DNA from: Bacteroidales bacterium
Lineage (GTDB): Bacteria; Bacteroidota; Bacteroidia; Bacteroidales; Azobacteroidaceae
DNA length: 15,250 nt
Direction: 5' to 3'
Assembly: GCA_020860885.1 (NCBI GenBank)
Contig: JAJBTS010000206.1
Location: 1-15,250 of the forward strand
A model generated the notes under the pieces. The model was not told the DNA's origin. It worked only from the letters and a program-made list of their open reading frames with translations, and ran no database searches. Each line of letters starts with the position of its first letter. Within the stretch, counting starts at the first letter, position 1. Shown here in pieces: positions 8,209-15,250 of the stretch. Made by a program: the position numbers and the translations under genes.

Positions 8209-9476
8209 TACAGATCAAATCCTATGTCTTTACGGTAATATTTGCCTTCAAAATCTATCTTTTCAGCATTCTCAAAAGACTGCTTCAATGCTTCATGTTT
8301 ACTCGCGCCGTAAGAAGTAACAGCAATCACCCTTCCTCCGTTCGTTACGATTTCTCCATCTTTCTCCGTCGTTCCTGCATGAAAAAGAATACTGTTTTCT
8401 ACGTTGCCCAATCCGGATATCTTTTTGTTTTTCTGGTAATTGCCGGGATATCCTTTGGATACCAGCATTACTGTTACTGCGGTGCGGGGATCGGATATCA
8501 ACTCTTTTTCAGAAATATTTTCATTCGCAATACCTTCCAGTAAGTCTACGAAATCGGATTGAATGCGGGGCATTACAACTTCTGTTTCCGGATCTCCCAT
8601 CCTGCAATTGTATTCTATAACCATGGGATTTCCGCCGACATTGATCAATCCGACGAAAATAAATCCTTTGTAATCGATGTTTTCATTTTTCAGTCCCTTG
8701 ATCGTCGGGATTACGATCCTTTCTTCTACTTTCTTCATAAAATCCTCATCGGCGAAAGGGACAGGGCTTACAGCTCCCATTCCTCCCGTATTCAGACCGG
8801 TGTCACCTTCGCCGATTCTTTTGTAGTCTTTCGCTACAGGAAGTATTTTATAATCTTTTCCGTCTGTCATAACAAAAACAGAACATTCTATCCCTTTCAG
8901 GAATTCTTCGATAACGACTGTTTCTCCCGCTTCCCCGAAGCTTCCTTCCAGCATCGATTGAAGTTCTTTTTCCGCTTCTTCCAGATTGTCCAGGATCAGC
9001 ACCCCTTTCCCGGCAGCCAGTCCGTCTGCTTTGAGTACATACGGCGGGTGCAATGTTTGCAGGAATGTGAGGCCTTCCTGAAAGTTATCCCTGCTTACAC
9101 TGAAATAATGAGCCGTAGGAATCTGATGACGCATCATGAATGCTTTTGCGAAATCCTTACTCCCTTCCAGTTGTGCTCCTTCTTTCGAAGGGCCGATAAC
9201 CGGAATCTGTTTCAACGCATCATCGTTCCCGAAATAGTCGTATATCCCTTTCACTAAAGGATCTTCCGGTCCTACTACCACCATATGAATATCGTTTTCC
9301 AAAGAAAAATCTTTAATTTTATCGAAATCGGTAACAGCGATAGGAACGTTCGTTCCAACCAATGCCGTACCTGCATTTCCCGGAGCAATAAATAACCGGC
9401 CGGTCTTTTTACTTTGTCTGATTTTCCAGGCCAGAGCATGTTCTCTTCCTCCTGATCCTAATAATAAGATATTCAT
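8208..9476 (-). CDS. purD: Phosphoribosylamine-glycine ligase (GAR synthetase)
   Basis: Second step of de novo purine synthesis: ATP-dependent joining of glycine to 5-phosphoribosylamine, giving glycinamide ribonucleotide in the cytoplasm. The 422 residues match monofunctional bacterial PurD. Visible features are the N-terminal [12 protein letters not shown] (7-18) and the ATP-grasp segments [11 protein letters not shown] (149-159) and VIEEFLKG (188-195). Further on are [10 protein letters not shown] (229-238) and the metal-binding [12 protein letters not shown] (288-299). The C-terminal domain runs to 422 without truncation. It lies 14 bases after ptpA and shares one base with the membrane-protein start. 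No other purine gene is in view, so its placement in a mixed operon says little about regulation. Confidence 0.97.
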   Translation of the reverse strand: MNILLLGSGGREHALAWKIRQSKKTGRLFIAPGNAGTALVGTNVPIAVTDFDKIKDFSLENDIHMVVVGPEDPLVKGIYDYFGNDDALKQIPVIGPSKEGAQLEGSKDFAKAFMMRHQIPTAHYFSVSRDNFQEGLTFLQTLHPPYVLKADGLAAGKGVLILDNLEEAEKELQSMLEGSFGEAGETVVIEEFLKGIECSVFVMTDGKDYKILPVAKDYKRIGEGDTGLNTGGMGAVSPVPFADEDFMKKVEERIVIPTIKGLKNENIDYKGFIFVGLINVGGNPMVIEYNCRMGDPETEVVMPRIQSDFVDLLEGIANENISEKELISDPRTAVTVMLVSKGYPGNYQKNKKISGLGNVENSILFHAGTTEKDGEIVTNGGRVIAVTSYGASKHEALKQSFENAEKIDFEGKYYRKDIGFDL

Positions 9477-9490
9477 ATATTATATTTTAA

Positions 9491-11632
9491 TTATTTCAAA
9501 TGGTCATCAAAATAACGGGTTATTTTTTCATGCAAATGCACTCTGTCTCGTCCTACCATATTGTGTTCCTGCCCGGGATAGACAAAATAATCGGGATACG
9601 TTTCCGCATCGATGCAGGCTTTCAGGAAAGAAAGACTATGCTGCCATACCACTACAGGATCTTCATCTCCGTGAATCAATAAGAAACGTCCTTTAAGGTT
9701 GCCTGCCAGCTTATTCATATTGGTTTTATCGTAGCCTTCCGGATTATCCTGAGGAGAATCCATATATCTTTCGCCGTACATTACTTCGTAGTATTTCCAA
9801 TCTATTACCGGCCCGCCGGCAACTCCTACCTTAATTTTATCCGGATGGCGAAGAATCATGTTGGTAGTCATAAACCCTCCGTAACTCCAGCCGTGCACCC
9901 CGATTTTCGAGGCATCCACGTAGGGAAGTGATTCCAGAAACCTTACTCCTTCCATTTGGTCGGCCGTTTCCTCTATTCCCAATTGGCGGTGTGTAACACT
10001 TTCAAACGCAAAACCCCGGTTGGATGTTCCCCGGTTGTCTAGAGAGAAAATCACATAGCCTTTTTGTGCCATATAGATTTCCCAGCCGCGTACGCTCCCC
10101 AACCAGTTATTTAATACCATCTGGCTGTGAGGCCCTCCATATACATAAATAATGACCGGGTATTTCTTGTTTGGATCAAAATCAGTTGGTTTTACAAGAC
10201 GATAATAAAGATCCGTCTTTTTATCGGCTGCTTTGATAGAGCCTAAAGATATTTCGGGCAGACGGTAACCGGCATACGGGTTGTTTGCTGTCTGCAAACG
10301 TGTTTTATTCCTGCTGCCGGAGGTTTCTACCAGGTCTATATTCCTCGGAGTGGTCTGGTTGCTGTACGAATCCACCATATATTTGCAGGATGCACTGAGC
10401 ATCGGAGAGTGAATTCCCGGTTCGGAACTTAACCGGTCTTTTTGCCCGTTTTGTAAATGAATTTTATAAACCTGAAATTCTATAGGATTTAATTCGTTTG
10501 ACGTGAAATAAACGTGATCATCATCCAGGCCCACAATATCTTTTACTTCCCATGGACCCGAGCTTAACTGACGGATCCATTCACCGGAGGTATTGTACAG
10601 ATACATATGGTTGTATCCGTCTTTGCGCGTCTGCCATATAAATTGATCCGGATTGTTTTTCAGGAACAATAAGGGATTCTGCGGTTCCGTATATTTGTCA
10701 TTCTTCTCCTCAAATAAAGTAAGGACTTTCTTTCCGCTGGCGATGGAATATTTGTTTAATTGCATGTGGTTCTGTTCTCTGTTCAGTTCAGCAATATAAA
10801 CATATTCTTCAGAAGGGTCCCAGGAAATATTGGTAAGATAATGATCTTTCGGTTCGCCTGTCGCCAGGTAAATTGTTTTGCCGGATTGCAGGTCGTATAT
10901 GCCCAACGTTACTTCATGGCTGGCCATCCCTGCCATCGGATATTTGATGTTTTTTAGTTTAGCTACCCGTGCAGAAACATCTACGAGAGGGTAGTCCGTC
11001 ACCATAGATTCATCCATTCGGTAAAACGCCAGGTAATTCCCTTTGGGCGACCAGAAAATGCCTTTATTGATACCGAATTCATTCCGGTGCACGGCTTGTC
11101 CGAAAACGATAGCCGGATTGCTTTCCTGCGTTACAGCAATCGCTTCACTTTCACTCTTTCTTATATACAGGTTATTATCGATAGTAAAAGCAAGCGTCTT
11201 GTTGTCCGGACAAAAGCTGATATTTTTGTAATTGCCTTCCGTTTGTAAAGAAGTCAGAATTTCTTTTTTATCCGGATCGAAATAATAGATCTTAGAAGAG
11301 GCCGCTATTCTTCCGTAATATTTCTGGTTGATTTTAGAAAAAGAGATTTGATTCAGATTCACTTTATCGTTTTCAATGAGTGATTGCACATCCTCTTTCA
11401 GTAAGAACAGTTCTCTCTTATCCGGATTATCCGGTTGGACAATCCACATAGAGTCTTGATTGTGCAGGATCAGGTCATCCCCTTTCCACTTAATGCTGTA
11501 ATCCGTTTTCGGTGTAAAACGGCTGTATGTTTTACCGCCCGGGATTAAGTCTTCAAGACCGAGCTGTTCTTTTTGTGCTGTCGTATTCATAATGAATAAC
11601 ATAAAAATGAATATATATACAAATTTCTTCAT
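9491..11632 (-). CDS. ptpA: Secreted S9 serine peptidase, prolyl tripeptidyl peptidase A type
   Basis: Exported exopeptidase predicted to release Xaa-Xaa-Pro tripeptides from peptides in the periplasm. The 713 residues begin with a signal peptide (about 1-19/20, ending NTTAQ, with no lipobox cysteine). A DPP IV-type beta-propeller (about 40-450) precedes an alpha/beta-hydrolase domain (about 470-713). The triad is Ser583 in GWSYGGF, Asp658 in HGDEDPVV and His690 in GQEHN. Glu185 (VHRNEFGI) and Glu616 (YYEVMYGERY) occupy the places of the substrate N-terminus-binding glutamates. As I recall them, the P. gingivalis PtpA residues are Glu205, Ser603, Glu636, Asp678 and His710; all five sit exactly 20 higher, and the single EFGI glutamate replaces the Glu-Glu pair of true DPP IV. 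Plain dipeptidyl peptidase IV is the main alternative. It lies 10 bases after the methyltransferase gene and 14 before purD. Confidence 0.82.
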   Translation of the reverse strand: MKKFVYIFIFMLFIMNTTAQKEQLGLEDLIPGGKTYSRFTPKTDYSIKWKGDDLILHNQDSMWIVQPDNPDKRELFLLKEDVQSLIENDKVNLNQISFSKINQKYYGRIAASSKIYYFDPDKKEILTSLQTEGNYKNISFCPDNKTLAFTIDNNLYIRKSESEAIAVTQESNPAIVFGQAVHRNEFGINKGIFWSPKGNYLAFYRMDESMVTDYPLVDVSARVAKLKNIKYPMAGMASHEVTLGIYDLQSGKTIYLATGEPKDHYLTNISWDPSEEYVYIAELNREQNHMQLNKYSIASGKKVLTLFEEKNDKYTEPQNPLLFLKNNPDQFIWQTRKDGYNHMYLYNTSGEWIRQLSSGPWEVKDIVGLDDDHVYFTSNELNPIEFQVYKIHLQNGQKDRLSSEPGIHSPMLSASCKYMVDSYSNQTTPRNIDLVETSGSRNKTRLQTANNPYAGYRLPEISLGSIKAADKKTDLYYRLVKPTDFDPNKKYPVIIYVYGGPHSQMVLNNWLGSVRGWEIYMAQKGYVIFSLDNRGTSNRGFAFESVTHRQLGIEETADQMEGVRFLESLPYVDASKIGVHGWSYGGFMTTNMILRHPDKIKVGVAGGPVIDWKYYEVMYGERYMDSPQDNPEGYDKTNMNKLAGNLKGRFLLIHGDEDPVVVWQHSLSFLKACIDAETYPDYFVYPGQEHNMVGRDRVHLHEKITRYFDDHLK

Positions 11633-11642
11633 GGTAATATAT

Positions 11643-12833
11643 TTACTTTTTTTGTTTCTTTAGATCGTATTTCCGGTTTTCGTTCTTTTTGAACTCTTTA
11701 TGCTTTCCGCTGAATATTTTGTACTGACGGAATTCACACGTCAGGGAGCCATTGATGAGCCGGATTTTGGAAGAGGGTTTTAATCCTATCTGGTCGAAAC
11801 CTTCCAGGTTGGACGAAATGATCCATGCATCGTATCCGGTAAACACATGTTTCAGCCGTTCTCCGAAAGTAGAATAAATTTGAATCAGGTCGCGCGGATT
11901 TAACCGTTCTCCGTAAGGAGGGTTGGTTACGATGATCCCTTTCTGCGGAGCTTCTTTTATGTCCTGTAATGCCTGGACTTTCAATTCTATATATTTGGTG
12001 AGGCCTGCATTTTTTACGTTTTTTGTGGCAGCCTGAATGGCTTTCTGGGAAATATCCGAACCGTAAGCCTTGAAATTGAATTCTTTTTCATACGAATCGT
12101 CGGAGCTTATCTTTTCAAAAAGATCGGCATCAAAATCGTCCCATTTTTCAAAAGCGTATTTATCCCGGTATACTCCGGGAGCGATGTTCAAAGCAATTAA
12201 AACAGCTTCAATCAATAAGGTTCCCGATCCGCACATAGGATCCACAAAGTTGCTTTCTCCTTTCCATCCCGTTTTCAATATCATTCCGGCAGCAAGCACT
12301 TCGCTTAAGGGAGCGCTGGCTTCTTCCGTGCGGTATCCTCTTTTATGCAAAGATTCTCCCGAACTGTCGAAAGCCAGAGTACATTCATTGTGGGAAATAT
12401 GCAAGTGGATCTGAATATCCGGATTACTTACACTCACAATGGGCCTCTTTTTATCTCTTTCCGTAAACCAGTCTACGATCGCATCCTTTACTTTATAAGC
12501 TACAAACTTAGAATGAGTAAATGCAGACGAGTGAACCACCGCATCTATGGCAAACGTTTTTTTCTCCGGTAAATATTCTTCCCAATTGATTTCTTTTACT
12601 TTTTCATAAACTTGATCGGGATTTTCTGCTTTAAAGGTCGTAATGGGTTTCAGAATCCTTAACGCCGTGCGTAAATGGAAATTGGCTTTGTACAACAGTT
12701 CTTTATTTCCCGTGAAAGAGACAACCCTGCGTCCAATCTGAACATCATTAGCGCCTAATTCAATCAATTCCTGTGCGAGGATCTCTTCCAGTCCGTACAG
12801 GGTTTTTGCTACCATTTCAAAGGTATTGTTCAT
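11643..12833 (-). CDS. THUMP-domain class I SAM-dependent RNA methyltransferase (RlmL-type)
   Basis: Predicted guanine-N2 methyltransferase acting on rRNA, resembling the N-terminal RlmL half of E. coli RlmKL (23S rRNA m2G2445). The 396 residues show an N-terminal ferredoxin-like and THUMP region (about 1-155) followed by a Rossmann methyltransferase domain. The latter has the SAM-binding segment DPMCGSGTLLIEA (198-210), YGSDIS (257-262) and the catalytic NPPYGERL (304-311). The tail from about 378 is very rich in lysine, which could help bind RNA. The RlmK half is absent, so this is a single-activity enzyme. The exact target base is inferred from family only. It follows the Nim-like gene by 25 A/T-rich bases and precedes ptpA by 10. 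Confidence 0.9.
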   Translation of the reverse strand: MNNTFEMVAKTLYGLEEILAQELIELGANDVQIGRRVVSFTGNKELLYKANFHLRTALRILKPITTFKAENPDQVYEKVKEINWEEYLPEKKTFAIDAVVHSSAFTHSKFVAYKVKDAIVDWFTERDKKRPIVSVSNPDIQIHLHISHNECTLAFDSSGESLHKRGYRTEEASAPLSEVLAAGMILKTGWKGESNFVDPMCGSGTLLIEAVLIALNIAPGVYRDKYAFEKWDDFDADLFEKISSDDSYEKEFNFKAYGSDISQKAIQAATKNVKNAGLTKYIELKVQALQDIKEAPQKGIIVTNPPYGERLNPRDLIQIYSTFGERLKHVFTGYDAWIISSNLEGFDQIGLKPSSKIRLINGSLTCEFRQYKIFSGKHKEFKKNENRKYDLKKQKK

Positions 12834-12858
12834 TCTTATTTTTTATATATATTAATTT

Positions 12859-13332
12859 TCATGCAGGAGTAACCCCTTTCTTTTTGCCTGTTATCCTTTT
12901 GATATCGGCTTTCCATATTTTTACGTTTTTCAAAGCCGGGACAGAATATTTGAACCCGGAAGAGGTATAGTTACGCATCAATACATTCAGAGCTTTTTCT
13001 TTTTCTTCCAGGCTTTCGGGAAAGCTTACTTCACAAAAAGCAATTACACTCTCCGATTTCATGGAATAAGAGCAAGCTACTTCCTGATTGACATACGTCA
13101 GTCCCTTATTCTGATAGAAACAGATACAAATCCGGTTGTTGTGCCGCAGACATTCCAGCTTTTTACCTTCGGCAGGTCCCGAATGAAGATAGATGGTCGA
13201 ATCGTCGTAACCGAAATTCATAGGTAAAGTATAAGGATTACCCTCTTCATCTACCATCCCTACGACGCATACTTCGCAACTCCGTATAATTTCTTCAATT
13301 TCTTCTTTTTCTGTTACCCAAACTGTTTTCAT
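12859..13332 (-). CDS. Pyridoxamine 5'-phosphate oxidase-like flavin split-barrel protein (Nim-like)
   Basis: A 157-residue protein of the PNPOx-like FMN-binding split-barrel superfamily, closest in layout to the NimA/5-nitroimidazole reductase-like group. What shows this is the opening beta pattern VCVVGMVDEEGNPYTLPMNF (21-40), then IYLHSGPAEGKKLECLRHN (47-65), where the His50-Ser51 pair and Lys57-Lys58 are the usual flavin-phosphate contacts, then ICICF (68-72). It holds seven cysteines, a high number for its size. Its start shares ATGA with the argB stop (4-base overlap), so translation is coupled. Its substrate is unknown. A chromosomal copy inside a housekeeping operon is weak evidence for drug inactivation, and a general flavin or heme-binding redox role is equally possible. 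Confidence 0.8.
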   Translation of the reverse strand: MKTVWVTEKEEIEEIIRSCEVCVVGMVDEEGNPYTLPMNFGYDDSTIYLHSGPAEGKKLECLRHNNRICICFYQNKGLTYVNQEVACSYSMKSESVIAFCEVSFPESLEEKEKALNVLMRNYTSSGFKYSVPALKNVKIWKADIKRITGKKKGVTPA

Positions 13333-14096
13333 CGTATAAAGGTTCCTTTTCCTGTATTGATATCCGAAGCCCGGGTAATGATCACTTCTTTTACTCCCGA
13401 CCGGATGGCCTGGAAGGCATTTTGCAATTTAGGGATCATTCCTCCGGTAATGATGCCGGCTTCTTTGTATTGCTGAAAGAGTTCATTATCGATAAAAGGA
13501 ATAACGCTGTCGTCATCGTTTTCATCTTTCAGAACACCTCTTTTTTCAAAACAGTAGATCAGTCGGACGTTGAAATCATACGTAAGGGCTTTGGCTGTTT
13601 CCCCCGCGATAGTATCTGCATTGGTATTAAGCAGCTGTCCTTTACCGTCGTGAGTAATAGGCGCAAGAACCGGAATATAATTCTGGTTCAGCAAATCACT
13701 TAATGCGGGTCCGTTGACTTCCTTCATATCACCTACAAAACCGTAATCCACGTCTTTTACAGGTCTTTTTACAGCCAGCATCACGTTCAGGTCTGCACCT
13801 GTTAAGCCGATAGCATCCAGGTTGAGCGCCTGCAACTGAGCTACGATATTTTTATTTACCAAGCCTCCGTATACCATCGTTACCACTTTCAGTGTTTCTT
13901 CATCTGTGATGCGGCGTCCGTCTACCATTTTATTTTCAATACCCAGCTTTTCCGCTATCTGGGTCGTAGACCGTCCTCCTCCGTGTACAAGCAACTTATG
14001 GCCTGCGATCAATGAGAAATCTTTTAATAAACTCTTCAGAGCTTCAGGGTCTTCAACGATCTTCCCCCCGACTTTTACTATCGTCAACTGATTCAT
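13329..14096 (-). CDS. argB: Acetylglutamate (or succinylglutamate) kinase
   Basis: Amino-acid kinase that phosphorylates the gamma-carboxylate of an N-acylglutamate in arginine synthesis. The 255 residues fit the short, E. coli-like arginine-insensitive form, which lacks the N-terminal helix of feedback-inhibited enzymes. Visible motifs are KVGGK (8-12, with Lys8), the phosphate-binding HGGG (38-41), Arg61 and Arg62 before ITDEE, the substrate loop LNTNADTIAGE (156-166) and GGMIPKL (218-224, with Lys223). Bacteroides species are known to use N-succinyl rather than N-acetyl intermediates, so succinylglutamate may be the true substrate, but the sequence alone does not decide this. The start is one base after the maf stop, and the stop overlaps the next gene by four bases. 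No other arginine gene is in the window. Confidence 0.94.
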   Translation of the reverse strand: MNQLTIVKVGGKIVEDPEALKSLLKDFSLIAGHKLLVHGGGRSTTQIAEKLGIENKMVDGRRITDEETLKVVTMVYGGLVNKNIVAQLQALNLDAIGLTGADLNVMLAVKRPVKDVDYGFVGDMKEVNGPALSDLLNQNYIPVLAPITHDGKGQLLNTNADTIAGETAKALTYDFNVRLIYCFEKRGVLKDENDDDSVIPFIDNELFQQYKEAGIITGGMIPKLQNAFQAIRSGVKEVIITRASDINTGKGTFIR

Positions 14097-14097
14097 A

Positions 14098-14679
14098 TTA
14101 CCATTCTTTGAGATACATATACAACATCCTCACGGGCAATCCCATAACATTATAGAACGACCCTTTCACACTCTCCACTCCAATATATCCGATCCATTCC
14201 TGCACGCCGTAAGCGCCGGCTTTGTCGTATGGCTTGTATTTTTCCACATAATAATCAATCTCTTCCTCCTTCAATGGGGCAAACTTAACATGCGTTACGG
14301 CGTAGAAAGCTTTTTGTTTCTGTTTGCTCGTCATACATACTCCGGTAATCACTTCGTGGGTTTTTCCGGATAAAATGCGCAGTATATTTTTGGCGTCTTC
14401 TTCATTCTCCGGTTTCCCGTATACCTTTCCGGAAAGCCATACGATGGTATCGGCAGTAATAAGAAGAGTATCATCCTGTAAGAAATTCTCATACGCCTGG
14501 GCTTTGAACTTAGCCAGATAAACAGGAATTTCCTCTTTCCAGAGAGTAGCCGGATAACTTTCGTCCACATCCGGCAGAGTTTTGATTTCAAAAGGGATAT
14601 CCAAGGCTGAAAGCAATTCCTTTCTGCGGGGAGAATTCGAACCTAAGATGATTTTATAATCGGATAAATTTTCTAACAT
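14098..14679 (-). CDS. maf: Maf-family nucleoside triphosphate pyrophosphatase
   Basis: Hydrolyses dTTP/UTP or modified pyrimidine triphosphates to the monophosphate, probably keeping non-canonical nucleotides out of DNA and RNA. Maf proteins have also been linked to septum control. The 193 residues are typical. Visible motifs are GSNSPRRKELL (13-23) at the N-terminal phosphate-binding site, ADTIV (76-80, with the proposed catalytic Asp77), YGKP (87-90), DKAGAYGVQEW (152-162) and GSFYNVMGLP (173-182). The arrangement DKAGAYGVQ plus GSFYNVMGLP is that of the YhdE-like dTTP/UTP class rather than YceF; this is a family-level inference. It sits between kdsC (33 bases upstream) and argB (1 base downstream). 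Confidence 0.94.
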   Translation of the reverse strand: MLENLSDYKIILGSNSPRRKELLSALDIPFEIKTLPDVDESYPATLWKEEIPVYLAKFKAQAYENFLQDDTLLITADTIVWLSGKVYGKPENEEDAKNILRILSGKTHEVITGVCMTSKQKQKAFYAVTHVKFAPLKEEEIDYYVEKYKPYDKAGAYGVQEWIGYIGVESVKGSFYNVMGLPVRMLYMYLKEW

Positions 14680-14712
14680 TTTATATTAAAATTATAATCT
14701 TATTGAATTGAA

Positions 14713-15234
14713 TTACCAGCCGAAAGCATCCGATTTCATCCATTTGTCTTGTGCTTTCAACACCTGTTCGATTACATCACGGCCCACGCCGTCACCGCCT
14801 TTTTTATGGGAAATATACTTGGAAATGGCTTTGATTTCAGGAACGGCATCGGCCGGGCAGGCCGGCAGGCCCACTATTTCCATAATTTCATAGTCGGGGA
14901 TATCGTCACCCACATAGCAGATCTCTTCAGGATGTAATCCGGTTTTTTCGAGGAAGTCGTGGAACTCGTTTATTTTGTGTTTTGCTTTTAGGTAAACATA
15001 CCGGAAACCCAGGCTTTCAAAACGTTTTTTTACTGCGATGGTATCTCCGCCTGTAATAATACCTAATTCGTACCCCAGCTTAGCTGCCAACTGCATGGCA
15101 TAACCATCTTTTGTATTGATGATACGCAGCGGCTCTCCGTTGGGATGCAAAGGACTGCAATCGGAAGAAAGTACTCCGTCGACGTCGAAGATAAAGCCTT
15201 TTATTTTTGTCAGGTCGTAATTGATATTACTCAT
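14713..15234 (-). CDS. kdsC: 3-deoxy-D-manno-octulosonate 8-phosphate phosphatase
   Basis: HAD-superfamily C0 phosphatase that removes phosphate from KDO 8-phosphate, giving KDO for the lipid A inner core. The 173 residues match stand-alone KdsC. Visible motifs are FDVDGVL (16-22, with nucleophile Asp17 and acid/base Asp19), IITGG (59-63), the conserved lysines around 83-87 and VGDDIPD (108-114). The C-terminal stretch KKGGDGVGRDVIE (144-156) is the family's conserved Gly-Gly-Gly-Arg-Glu-like active-site tail. No cap domain is present, as expected for KdsC tetramers. The ATG at 15234 leaves 16 bases to the window edge, so whether another gene lies upstream is not visible. It is the first visible gene of the minus-strand operon and links functionally to the LPS permease at the other end. 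Confidence 0.93.
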   Translation of the reverse strand: MSNINYDLTKIKGFIFDVDGVLSSDCSPLHPNGEPLRIINTKDGYAMQLAAKLGYELGIITGGDTIAVKKRFESLGFRYVYLKAKHKINEFHDFLEKTGLHPEEICYVGDDIPDYEIMEIVGLPACPADAVPEIKAISKYISHKKGGDGVGRDVIEQVLKAQDKWMKSDAFGW

Positions 15235-15250
15235 AAAAAGTGGGGTTAAA

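Noticed and set aside
8559..9257. A 232-codon open frame antisense to purD.
   Set aside because: It lies wholly within the intact purD gene, its product is Phe/Arg/Ser/His-rich with no domain pattern, and no promoter precedes it. It is a codon-use shadow.
12070..12414. A 114-codon open frame antisense to the THUMP methyltransferase.
   Set aside because: It is contained in a well-supported conserved gene and the translation shows no recognisable features.
14680..14712. Internal promoter between kdsC and maf (minus strand TAATTTTA).
   Set aside because: It misses the final G of TAnnTTTG and has no -33 element at a suitable spacing. A/T-rich gaps give such matches by chance.
1..15250. CRISPR array, insertion sequence, prophage, toxin-antitoxin or defence system.
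   Set aside because: No direct-repeat series, transposase, integrase, terminal repeats or composition break was seen on reading. All genes are ordinary chromosomal families with consistent codon use.

Overview
This window looks like chromosomal DNA of a Bacteroidota bacterium, most likely order Bacteroidales (Porphyromonas, Tannerella, Parabacteroides or Dysgonomonas side). The reasons are protein content and regulatory style. It carries a long-form LptF/LptG permease, a fused RibBA, a stand-alone MnmD, a stand-alone THUMP methyltransferase matching only the RlmL half of RlmKL, and an S9 peptidase closest to Porphyromonas prolyl tripeptidyl peptidase A. Genes lack Shine-Dalgarno sequences and are preceded by A/T-rich leaders, and three intergenic regions carry TAnnTTTG-type -7 elements. 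The genus cannot be fixed from the sequence alone.

Left part, plus strand (165-7261). First comes an LPS-export permease (lptF/G type) overlapping ribBA (riboflavin). A class I aspartate aminotransferase follows with its own promoter and a clear intrinsic terminator. Last is a tight cysS, PaaI-type thioesterase, mnmD cluster, in which cysS and mnmD both serve tRNA function.

Right part, minus strand (15234-7282). This is an eight-gene, almost gap-free run. In transcription order it is kdsC (KDO-8-phosphate phosphatase), maf (nucleotide pyrophosphatase), argB (acylglutamate kinase), a Nim-like flavin split-barrel protein, a THUMP rRNA methyltransferase, a secreted PtpA-type peptidase, purD (purine synthesis) and a polytopic membrane protein of unknown function. 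Gaps run from a 4-base overlap to 33 bases, and no convincing internal promoter or terminator was seen. The two arms converge at 7262-7281 with only 20 bases between them.

Together these are housekeeping genes: envelope LPS (lptF, kdsC), cofactor, amino-acid and nucleotide synthesis (ribBA, aspartate aminotransferase, argB, purD), translation (cysS, mnmD, THUMP methyltransferase), NTP sanitation (maf) and periplasmic peptide use (ptpA). I found no mobile element, CRISPR array, tRNA, rRNA, riboswitch or defence system. I do not see an undescribed system here. The most useful second looks are the PtpA assignment, the unknown membrane protein coupled to purD, the Nim-like protein, and the extended LptF.
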